Positions 1-5,681 of a DNA stretch of 10,156 nt are shown in pieces; position 1 is the first letter of the stretch; every line of letters starts with the position of its first letter. The notes beneath the pieces were generated by a model. The model was given only the letters and a program-made list of their open reading frames with translations. It was not told where the DNA came from and made no database searches. Position numbers and translations under genes: made by a program. Source of the stretch: Eubacterium sp. CAG:786 (GTDB taxonomy: Bacteria > Bacillota > Clostridia > Oscillospirales > Ruminococcaceae); NCBI GenBank assembly GCA_000432175.1, contig HF989455.1, forward strand, positions 37,909 through 48,064, in the 5' to 3' direction.

Positions 1-40
1 ACCGGTTTTTAGAGGCTCCCTAATGAAATAATACTATATT

Positions 41-69
41 ATTATACTCTATTTCTGCTGTTTTTTCAA
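41..69 (-). promoter_or_regulatory. Possible sigma-A promoter for a gene off the left edge
   Basis: Read on the minus strand there is TTGAAA (69-64), a 17-nt spacer and TATAAT (46-41), one mismatch from the full consensus. Transcription would start near position 34 and run out of the window leftward. No start codon with a ribosome site is visible in the remaining bases, so the gene is inferred only. AT-rich DNA makes chance matches more likely. Confidence 0.4.
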
Positions 70-156
70 GTGCTATTTAAAATTTGTGCAGCTTTTTCGC
101 GGATTTTTGCAATTTGGCTGGTTTTACAAAAATAATGCAATATTTATGCTTTGCTT

Positions 157-303
157 CTTGCAAAAATAACATTTCTCCAGTAATTTGAATCTGATATGTG
201 CTGTTAAGCAGCTCTATTAGTCACAACTAATCGGGATAAAACGGAAAATATGTATGCCAATATGCAATAAAATGAAAGATTGAATATAGAAAACTTGCAA
301 AAA
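157..303. repeat. Two direct copies of a 10-nt motif, CTTGCAAAAA
   Basis: The motif occurs at 157-166 and 294-303, and its core TTTTTGCAA appears inverted at 104-112. The right copy ends four bases before the -35 box of the operon promoter. Such spacing would suit an activator site, but AT-rich sequence throws up such repeats easily. Confidence 0.3.
200..231. repeat. Pair of short inverted repeats upstream of the glutamate synthase promoter
   Basis: GCTG-TTAAG-CAGC (200-212) is followed after three bases by ATTAGT-CACA-ACTAAT (216-231, a perfect 6-bp dyad). Both lie about 80-110 bases upstream of the -35 box. They could be regulator binding sites or remnants of hairpins; no known operator consensus is recognised. 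Confidence 0.3.
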
Positions 304-307
304 CCAC

Positions 308-336
308 TTGACAACTCGGAATATTAGTGCTATAAT
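308..336 (+). promoter_or_regulatory. Consensus sigma-A promoter of the glutamate synthase operon
   Basis: TTGACA (308-313), exactly 17 bases, then TATAAT (331-336): a perfect match to the housekeeping sigma-A/sigma-70 consensus. The predicted transcription start is around 342-344, giving a leader of roughly 230 nt before the first ribosome binding site. Because the promoter itself is as strong as the consensus allows, control is more likely at the leader terminator at 516-548 than at initiation. Confidence 0.88.
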
Positions 337-362
337 AGGGACGTAAATTAAACACGGATAAA

Positions 363-388
363 AACGTTAGTGCCCGGGCACAAACGTT
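363..388. repeat. 26-bp near-perfect dyad at the start of the leader
   Basis: AACGTT, A, GTGCCCGGGCAC, A, AACGTT: 12 of 13 symmetric base pairs match and only A369/A382 does not. As RNA it would fold into a stem with a CCGG tetraloop; as DNA it begins about 20 bases after the predicted start site, where a repressor could bind. The sequence alone does not tell an operator from the first leader hairpin. Confidence 0.7.
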
Positions 389-411
389 CAGGGCGATGAA
401 GGCTTCAGTAA

Positions 412-436
412 TTCTCACTGCAACTTCGCAGGAGAA
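412..436 (+). promoter_or_regulatory. Leader hairpin with hexanucleotide loop (candidate ANTAR target)
   Basis: The stem pairs TTCTC (412-416) with GAGAA (432-436) and CTGC (418-421) with GCAG (428-431), with A417 bulged and the loop AACTTC (422-427). A second hairpin of similar plan follows at 460-478: TTT/AAA and CGT/ACG, bulged C463, loop AATAAT. ANTAR proteins are known to bind paired hairpins with hexaloops carrying A at position 1 and G at position 4. Both loops here have A1 but neither has G4, so the match is partial. Confidence 0.35.
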
Positions 437-515
437 AAAGTTTCACATTGCTTTTATCGTTTCCGTAATAATACGAAAGACAAACCGGCTCAGCGCTGCG
501 CCGAATGACGCGGTA

Positions 516-548
516 TCCGGCAGTTTTCCTGCCGGAATTTGTTTTTCT
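516..548 (+). terminator. Intrinsic terminator in the operon leader
   Basis: TCCGGCAG (516-523) pairs with CTGCCGGA (529-536) around the loop TTTTC, an 8-bp stem, followed by AATTTGTTTTTCT. It sits 37 bases before the first start codon, so it would prevent expression of the whole operon unless bypassed. This is the main evidence for attenuation control. Confidence 0.85.
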
Positions 549-560
549 GAGCCAAATTTA

Positions 561-565
561 AGGAG
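561..565 (+). promoter_or_regulatory. Ribosome binding site that fixes the first gene's start
   Basis: AGGAG lies 7 bases before ATG at 573. The open frame continues upstream to an ATG at 396, but that start would lie inside the leader, upstream of the terminator, and has no comparable ribosome site. Confidence 0.85.
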
Positions 566-572
566 TGAGCTT

Positions 573-1664
573 ATGTTAAAGAAAGAGGGAGAAACCAGGA
601 TCCCTGCAGGCTGCGCCATCTCGGGCTTCATCAACAGAAGCGGCAGGAGGACAAACGGCAGCGTGATCGTTAATTCCATTGCCTGTATGCACGACCGTTC
701 AAACGGACTCGGCGGCGGCTATGCTGGGTACGGCATCTATCCGGAATACAAGGATCAGTATGCGTTCCATGTTTTCTATGACTCCAACGAAGCAAGGATA
801 AAGACCGAGGCTTTCATCGACAGACATTTCGATGTTATCAACCTCTCGCGTATCCCGACCAGAAAGCACCCGAACATTACCGACGAGCCGCTCATCTGGC
901 GCTACTTCGTTAACCCTCTTCCCACAAAGCTCCAGGAAAGCCAGCTGGACGAGCGCACCTACGTCGCACGCTGCGTCATCAAGATCAACGATAAGATCGA
1001 CGGCGCGTACGTTTTTTCCAGCGGCAAGAACATGGGAGTATTCAAGGCGGTAGGTTACCCCGAGGACGTCGGTGAATTCTACAGACTGGACGAATACGAC
1101 GGCTGGGCGTGGACCGTACACGGACGCTACCCGACGAACACCCCCGGCTGGTGGGGAGGCGCGCACCCGTTCGCGCTGCTGGATTACACGATAGTACATA
1201 ACGGCGAGATCTCCTCTTATGACGCGAACAGGCGCTTCATCGAGATGTTCGGCTACAAATGCAATCTGCTGACGGATACCGAGGTAATCACATACATCAT
1301 CGACTACCTCCACCGCCGTCTCGGAATGCCGCTTGATGACGTCGCAAAGGTTATCGCAGCGCCGTTCTGGAGCGAGATAGATTCCGGCAGGTTCAGCCCG
1401 GAGGAGACCGCGAAGATACGCCATTTCAGAAACGTTTATTCCAGCCTGCTCATCACAGGACCTTTCTCAATAATCCTCGGCTTTAACAACGGACTTATGG
1501 CGCTCAACGACAGACTGAAGCTGCGTTCCATGGTGGCTGCAGAAAAGGGCGACACAGTCTACATCTCCAGCGAGGAATGCTCCATCAGAACGATGTCACC
1601 GGACGTTGACCGCATCTGGAGCCCCCGCGGTGGTGAGCCGATAATCGTAACACTCGATAAATAA
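573..1664 (+). CDS. Glutamate synthase, class II glutamine amidotransferase subunit (GltB1-like)
   Basis: A 363-residue protein that hydrolyses glutamine and passes ammonia to the FMN synthase subunit; in bacterial GltB this is the N-terminal domain of one large chain, whereas here it is a separate gene as in archaeal-type glutamate synthases. The nucleophile is probably Cys14, in IPAGCAISGF, which becomes N-terminal only if a 13-residue propeptide is removed. Other Ntn-amidotransferase landmarks are RYPTN (185-189), HP (198-199), NGE (210-212) and TDTEV (234-238). AGGAG 7 bases upstream fixes the start. It is first in the operon, directly behind the attenuator, and is followed after 32 bases by the synthase subunit. 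The family also includes GlxB-type proteins of methylamine-linked clusters, but the NAD(P)H and Fe-S partners and the ANTAR regulator favour nitrogen assimilation. Cytoplasmic; no signal peptide seen. Confidence 0.88.
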   Translation: MLKKEGETRIPAGCAISGFINRSGRRTNGSVIVNSIACMHDRSNGLGGGYAGYGIYPEYKDQYAFHVFYDSNEARIKTEAFIDRHFDVINLSRIPTRKHPNITDEPLIWRYFVNPLPTKLQESQLDERTYVARCVIKINDKIDGAYVFSSGKNMGVFKAVGYPEDVGEFYRLDEYDGWAWTVHGRYPTNTPGWWGGAHPFALLDYTIVHNGEISSYDANRRFIEMFGYKCNLLTDTEVITYIIDYLHRRLGMPLDDVAKVIAAPFWSEIDSGRFSPEETAKIRHFRNVYSSLLITGPFSIILGFNNGLMALNDRLKLRSMVAAEKGDTVYISSEECSIRTMSPDVDRIWSPRGGEPIIVTLDK

Positions 1665-1696
1665 ACGACAGAGCAGAATTGAAAGGAAGGTCACAA

Positions 1697-3202
1697 GTGG
1701 CTATTAACTATATGAATCCGCTGTTTGAGGTGGTTCGCAATTACGACCGCTGCATCAAGTGCCGCGTCTGTGAAAGACAGTGCGCCAACGAGGTGCATCA
1801 TTACGACCCCGACCTCGATAAGATGGTCGCAGACGAAACAAGCTGTGTTGACTGCCAGCGCTGCGTAACTCTCTGCCCGACCAGAGCGCTGAAAATAAAG
1901 AAGAACGAGAACGAGTTCCGCGAGAACGGCAACTGGAGCCAGCAGGTAATGGACGAGGTCTACAAGCAGGCAGGCTCCGGTGGAGTGCTCCTTTCCGCGA
2001 TGGGCAACCCGCGCGAGTACCCCGTTTACTGGGACAAGATACTGCTGAATGCTTCGCAGGTAACCAACCCGCCTATCGACCCGCTTCGTGAGCCGATGGA
2101 AACCAAGACGTTCCTCGGCAAGAAGGACCAGGAGATACATTACGACGAAAACGGCAAGGCTGAATTCAAGCACAACCCGTATCTTGAACTGGACGTTCCG
2201 GTCATGTTCTCCGCGATGTCCTTCGGTTCTATTTCCAAGAACGCGCATGAGTCCCTTGCAAGAGCCGCACAGGAGCTCGGCACTTACTACAACACCGGTG
2301 AGGGCGGTCTGCACAAGGATTTCTACAAGTACGGTCCCAACACCATATGCCAGGTGGCTTCCGGACGTTTCGGCGTGTTCAAGGAGTACCTCGACACCGG
2401 CGCCGCTATCGAGATCAAGATGGGTCAGGGCGCTAAGCCCGGTATCGGCGGACATCTCCCGGGAATGAAGATCAACGAAGAAATTTCCAGGACCCGTATG
2501 ATACCCAAGGGCACTGACGCGATATCTCCGGCTCCGCATCACGATATTTATTCCATCGAGGATCTCCGTCAGCTGGTTCTTTCGCTTAAAGAAGCCACCG
2601 ACTGGAAGAAGCCTGTCATCGTAAAGATCGCGGCTGTACATAATGTTGCGGCTATCGCTTCCGGTATTGCGAGAAGCGGTGCGGATATCATCGCGATAGA
2701 CGGTTACAGAGGCGGTACCGGCGCGGCTCCGACACGTATCCGCGATAATGTGGGCATTCCGATAGAACTGGCGCTTGCGAGCGTTGACCAGAGATTACGC
2801 GACGAGGGTATCAGAAACAATGTTTCCATCGTTGTGGGCGGTTCCATCAGAAGCAGTGCGGACGTTGTAAAGGCTGTCGCACTGGGCGCGGACGCAGTTT
2901 ACATCGCGACTGCGGCGCTGCTTTCCATGGGCTGTCACCTGTGCAGAAGCTGCAACACCGGTAAGTGCAACTGGGGTATCGCGACGCAGCGTGCGGACCT
3001 TGTAAAGCGCCTTAATCCGGATATCGCATACAAGCGCCTTGTAAACCTTGTTCATGCGTGGGATCACGAGATCAAGGAAATGATGGGCGGCATGGGTATC
3101 AATTCGCTGGAGTCCCTCCGCGGCAACAGACTTATGCTCCGCGGTATCGGCCTTAACCAGAAGGAACTCGATATCCTCGGCATAATGCACGCAGGTGAAT
3201 AA
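1697..3202 (+). CDS. Glutamate synthase, ferredoxin-domain plus FMN-binding synthase subunit (GltB2-like)
   Basis: A 501-residue catalytic subunit that forms glutamate from 2-oxoglutarate and ammonia on FMN. The N-terminus has two 4Fe-4S motifs (Cys19, 22, 25, 29 and Cys50, 53, 56, 60). The synthase domain follows from about residue 160, with GEGGLH (201-206), KMGQGAKPG (241-249), AISPAPHHDIYS (275-286), VIVKIAA (307-313), DGYRGGTGA (335-343) and VVGGSIR (379-385). Cys413, Cys419 and Cys424 keep the C-x5-C-x4-C spacing of the 3Fe-4S cluster of GltB, followed by GIATQ. The start chosen is GTG at 1697, six bases after GGAAGG (1685-1690); the frame extends to a TTG at 1679, but that would place the ribosome site inside the gene. 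ATG at 1712 is a weaker alternative. Fusion of the ferredoxin domain to the synthase domain is the archaeal/clostridial format. Confidence 0.93.
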   Translation: MAINYMNPLFEVVRNYDRCIKCRVCERQCANEVHHYDPDLDKMVADETSCVDCQRCVTLCPTRALKIKKNENEFRENGNWSQQVMDEVYKQAGSGGVLLSAMGNPREYPVYWDKILLNASQVTNPPIDPLREPMETKTFLGKKDQEIHYDENGKAEFKHNPYLELDVPVMFSAMSFGSISKNAHESLARAAQELGTYYNTGEGGLHKDFYKYGPNTICQVASGRFGVFKEYLDTGAAIEIKMGQGAKPGIGGHLPGMKINEEISRTRMIPKGTDAISPAPHHDIYSIEDLRQLVLSLKEATDWKKPVIVKIAAVHNVAAIASGIARSGADIIAIDGYRGGTGAAPTRIRDNVGIPIELALASVDQRLRDEGIRNNVSIVVGGSIRSSADVVKAVALGADAVYIATAALLSMGCHLCRSCNTGKCNWGIATQRADLVKRLNPDIAYKRLVNLVHAWDHEIKEMMGGMGINSLESLRGNRLMLRGIGLNQKELDILGIMHAGE

Positions 3203-3236
3203 GGACTGACACGCTCGAAAGGAATGGTCATAACAA

Positions 3237-3671
3237 ATGAAAAAGGTTTATGTGAACGAGGACTGGTGTCTGGGCTGCCATCTGTGTGAATTCACCTGTG
3301 CGGCAGCAAACAGCGGCGCTCCTGATATGATAAAGGCTTTCGCAGGCGGCAAGAAGCCCGTCGCGAGGATACAGATAGAAGAAGGCGACAAGATCAATTT
3401 CGCGGTACAGTGCCGTCACTGCGACGCGCACCCCTGTGTAAAGGGCTGTATCGCCGGCGCTCTTTCCGTGCAGGACGGCGTTATCGTCTGCGACGAGGAA
3501 AAGTGCGTGGGCTGCTACACCTGCGTCCTCTCATGTCCATACGGCGCCATCGTCATCGACGAGGCAGGGCACAAGATACGCAAGTGCGACCTCTGCACAC
3601 GCAACAGCCACGGTGAGCCTGCATGCGTAAAGGCTTGCCCGAACAACGCTATAGTTTTTGAGGAAAGGTGA
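3237..3671 (+). CDS. Four-cluster 4Fe-4S ferredoxin-type electron-transfer subunit
   Basis: A 144-residue iron-sulfur protein of the HycB/CooF/DmsB-like ferredoxin family. Sixteen cysteines form four sets: 11/14/17/21, 59/62/67/71, 90/93/96/100 and 117/120/130/134, enough for four 4Fe-4S clusters, with one extra Cys85. No signal peptide or membrane segment is seen. Its place between the FMN subunit and the FAD oxidoreductase suggests that it carries electrons from reduced FAD to the ferredoxin domain of the synthase subunit. The ribosome site AAAGGA (3218-3223) is 13 bases from ATG, rather far; another ATG at 3224 is out of frame. The gene's stop codon lies just ahead of the next gene's ribosome site, so the two are probably coupled. 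Which redox partner it uses in the cell is inferred from gene order. Confidence 0.88.
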   Translation: MKKVYVNEDWCLGCHLCEFTCAAANSGAPDMIKAFAGGKKPVARIQIEEGDKINFAVQCRHCDAHPCVKGCIAGALSVQDGVIVCDEEKCVGCYTCVLSCPYGAIVIDEAGHKIRKCDLCTRNSHGEPACVKACPNNAIVFEER

Positions 3672-3681
3672 GGTGACGGAT

Positions 3682-4914
3682 ATGAATTATGTGATAATCG
3701 GCAATTCTGCCGCAGCTATCGGCACCATCGAGGGTATCCGTCAGGTTGACAAGACCGGAAAGATAACCGTTATCTCCGACGAGAAGTACCACACCTATTC
3801 CAGACCGCTCATTTCCTACTGGCTGATGGGTAAAGTCACCGACAGGAACATCTATTACCGCGGCGCTGATTTCTACGAGAAGAACGGCGTTGAAACGATG
3901 CTCGACACCCGTGTGACAAAGATAGACGCCGCTGCAAAGAACGTGGTTCTTTCCGACGGTAACACGGTTCCTTATGATAAGCTGATGGTGGCTACCGGTT
4001 CCAAGCCGTTCGTTCCTCCGATGAACGGAATGGACAAGATAGCTTCCTGCCACACATTCATGAGCTACGACAGCGTGAAGGCAATCAAGGCCGAGGTGAA
4101 GCCGGGCATGAAGGTGCTTATAATCGGCGCGGGTCTTATCGGTCTGAAAGCCGCAGAAGCGCTGAATGAATACAAGGCTGATATCACCGTAGTCGATATG
4201 GCTGACCGTATCCTTCCGTCTATCCTGGACGTGCGCGCTGGTTCAATCATGAAGAAGCATATCGAGAGCAAGGGTACGAAGTTCATTCTGGGTACTTCCG
4301 TTGACGAGTTCAGCGAGCACTCTGCAAAGCTGAAGAACGGCGCGACCGTTGATTTCGACATGGTGATCATCGCCGTCGGAGTTCGCCCGAACACCGAGCT
4401 TGTTTCTGAAGCTGGCGGAAAGGTGGAGCGCGGTATAATCTGCGACCTCACACAGAAAACCACCCTCGACGACGTTTATGCGGCCGGCGACTGCACAGTC
4501 AGCCACGACGCTTCCAGCGGCACGGACAAGATACTCGCGCTGCTGCCGAATGCATATATGCAGGGCGAAGTCGCAGGAAAGAACATGGCAGGCGAGGAGA
4601 CCAGGTATGAAAACGCGATCCCGATGAACGCCATCGGCTTCTTCGGACTGCACATAATCACCGCAGGCAGCTACGACGGTGAGGAATATGTCGAGGAAAA
4701 CGGCAATAATTATAAAAAGCTGGTATTCAGGGACGGTCTGCTCAAGGGATTTGTCCTCATGGGCGACGTAAAGCGCGCTGGCATTTACACTTCCATGATA
4801 AAGGAACGCATCGACCTTTCGGACGTAGATATGGATATGCTTAAGGAAAGACCGCAGATGATGATGTTCAGCAAGTCGCGCAGGGAAGAGAAGCTGGGAG
4901 GAATAAAGAGATGA
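3682..4914 (+). CDS. NAD(P)H-dependent FAD oxidoreductase subunit of glutamate synthase
   Basis: A 410-residue flavoprotein of the pyridine nucleotide-disulfide oxidoreductase fold, closest in style to NADH:rubredoxin/nitrite reductase-type reductases rather than to GltD. The FAD dinucleotide site is GNSAAAIG (7-14), with ATGSKP at 104-109. The NAD(P) site is GAGLIG (149-154), and the second FAD motif ends in YAAGD (266-270). There is no redox-active Cys pair of the CxxxxC type, which fits an electron-transfer reductase. The role inferred is to take hydride from NAD(P)H and pass electrons to the preceding Fe-S protein. The start at ATG 3682 follows GAGGTG (3670-3675) by six bases; the upstream TTG at 3658 lies within the previous gene. 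It overlaps the next gene by 4 bases (ATGA), a sign of translational coupling and fixed subunit ratio. Confidence 0.88.
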   Translation: MNYVIIGNSAAAIGTIEGIRQVDKTGKITVISDEKYHTYSRPLISYWLMGKVTDRNIYYRGADFYEKNGVETMLDTRVTKIDAAAKNVVLSDGNTVPYDKLMVATGSKPFVPPMNGMDKIASCHTFMSYDSVKAIKAEVKPGMKVLIIGAGLIGLKAAEALNEYKADITVVDMADRILPSILDVRAGSIMKKHIESKGTKFILGTSVDEFSEHSAKLKNGATVDFDMVIIAVGVRPNTELVSEAGGKVERGIICDLTQKTTLDDVYAAGDCTVSHDASSGTDKILALLPNAYMQGEVAGKNMAGEETRYENAIPMNAIGFFGLHIITAGSYDGEEYVEENGNNYKKLVFRDGLLKGFVLMGDVKRAGIYTSMIKERIDLSDVDMDMLKERPQMMMFSKSRREEKLGGIKR

Positions 4915-5633
4915 TCATTGATGCAAAGAATATGCAGTATGCAGAGCTGAATAAAATGATCAGGGACTCTGACGAGCAGAAATTCACGCTTGAGAACGTT
5001 CTCGGGCAGAGATACATCGGCGCGGGTCTTTCCGGCAAGGAAATACTCATCAAGGGAACCCCCGGCAACGCCCTCGGCGCATACCTTAACGGCGCGAAAA
5101 TCAGCGTGCACGGCAACGCCCAGGACGCCACCGGCGACACCATGAACGACGGCGCTATCATAATCCACGGCAACAGCGGAGATACCACCGGATATGCTAT
5201 GCGTTCCGGCGAGATATACGTGCAGGGAAATGCCGGCTACCGTGTTGGTATCCACATGAAGAGCTATCAGGACATGTTCCCGACTATCGTTATAGGCGGC
5301 AAGGTGGGCGACTTCCTGGGTGAATACCAGGCGGGCGGCATAATCATCGTGCTCGGCATCGGCGTGGAGGGCTGCCCGGTAGGTCACTTCTGCGGCACCG
5401 GAATGCACGGCGGCGAGATGTTTATCCGCAGCGACGTTATGCCCAAGGGACTCCCCGTACAGGTATGCTGCACAGTGGCTACCGCAGAGGAGAAGGAGTC
5501 CATAAGACATTATGTAGAGCGCTTTGTAAAGCACTTCGGCAATGACGCGGGCGTACTGCTCAGCAGCAATTTCTTCAAGCTTACGCCGAACTCCGCAAGC
5601 CCCTACAAGCAGCTTTATGTAAACAATCTGTAA
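4911..5633 (+). CDS. Glutamate synthase GXGXG-domain subunit (GltB3-like)
   Basis: A 240-residue right-handed beta-helix protein equivalent to the C-terminal GXGXG domain of bacterial GltB, which is structural and helps position the ammonia path. Repeats of the pattern G-x2-x-G can be followed from about residue 35 to 160: GAYLNGAKISVHGNA, GDTMNDGAIIIHG, GYAMRSGEIYVQG, VGIHMKS, GEYQAGGIIIVLG. The last 70 residues are helical. FwdC/FmdC subunits of formylmethanofuran dehydrogenase share this fold, but the gene context assigns it to glutamate synthase. The ATG overlaps the preceding stop (ATGA at 4911-4914), with GGAGG at 4897-4901. The three synthase parts are therefore interrupted by the two electron-transfer genes. 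Confidence 0.88.
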   Translation: MIIDAKNMQYAELNKMIRDSDEQKFTLENVLGQRYIGAGLSGKEILIKGTPGNALGAYLNGAKISVHGNAQDATGDTMNDGAIIIHGNSGDTTGYAMRSGEIYVQGNAGYRVGIHMKSYQDMFPTIVIGGKVGDFLGEYQAGGIIIVLGIGVEGCPVGHFCGTGMHGGEMFIRSDVMPKGLPVQVCCTVATAEEKESIRHYVERFVKHFGNDAGVLLSSNFFKLTPNSASPYKQLYVNNL

Positions 5634-5662
5634 GCAAATTCAGTGAATTCCGGAATTTCTGC
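5634..5662 (+). promoter_or_regulatory. Intercistronic inverted repeat before the ANTAR gene
   Basis: The 48-base gap between the GXGXG subunit and the ANTAR gene contains the perfect 12-bp palindrome AATTCCGGAATT (5646-5657), and AAATTC (5636-5641) can pair with GAATTT (5653-5658). There is no U-tract, so it is not a terminator. It may be a stabilising or processing hairpin that sets the level of the regulator; this is weak evidence. Confidence 0.3.
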
Positions 5663-5681
5663 CGCAAGGGAGGCCGAACTC

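Larger units (their letters stand above)
1..307. other. AT-rich intergenic region
   Basis: This stretch has no credible gene. It is visibly AT-rich compared with the G+C-rich coding sequence to its right and separates the glutamate synthase operon from whatever lies left of the window. It holds a possible leftward promoter (41-69), two small inverted repeats (GCTG/CAGC at 200-212 and ATTAGT/ACTAAT at 216-231) and two copies of CTTGCAAAAA (157-166 and 294-303). The only open frames crossing it are short, AT-driven and lack ribosome binding sites. Confidence 0.7.
343..572 (+). promoter_or_regulatory. Structured 5' leader with terminator (attenuator) of the glutamate synthase operon
   Basis: The predicted transcript leader contains, in order, a 26-bp dyad (363-388), a hexaloop hairpin (412-436), a second weaker hexaloop hairpin (460-478), a G+C-rich hairpin region (486-514) and an intrinsic terminator (516-548), then the ribosome site at 561-565. 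A terminator between a consensus promoter and the first gene is the signature of transcription attenuation. The ANTAR antiterminator encoded last in the operon is the obvious candidate regulator. Possible alternative pairings include AGAAAAA (433-439) with TTTTTCT in the terminator U-tract (542-548), and GGCTCAG (487-493) with CTGAGCC (547-553). No known riboswitch class is recognised. Confidence 0.75.

Noticed and set aside
381..410. Possible glutamine (glnA-type) riboswitch, suggested by CGTTCA near the start of the leader
   Set aside because: The GGA-rich partner strand (a GGAAGTAGG-like block) needed for that aptamer is absent, and GATGAAGG is not a convincing substitute.
396..572. Upstream in-frame start giving a 422-residue amidotransferase
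   Set aside because: It would place the protein's N-terminus across the leader hairpins and the terminator, has no ribosome binding site, and its residues do not resemble the family; AGGAG with ATG 573 fits instead.
699..1424. Long minus-strand open frame opposite the amidotransferase gene
   Set aside because: It is an antisense shadow produced by G+C-rich codon usage of a well-supported gene, with no recognisable domain.
1691..2641. Minus-strand open frame of 316 codons opposite the FMN synthase gene
   Set aside because: It is antisense to highly conserved coding sequence and shows no motif of its own.
4785..5534. Minus-strand open frame of 249 codons opposite the oxidoreductase and GXGXG genes
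   Set aside because: It spans the junction of two solid plus-strand genes in antisense and has no domain or fitting context.
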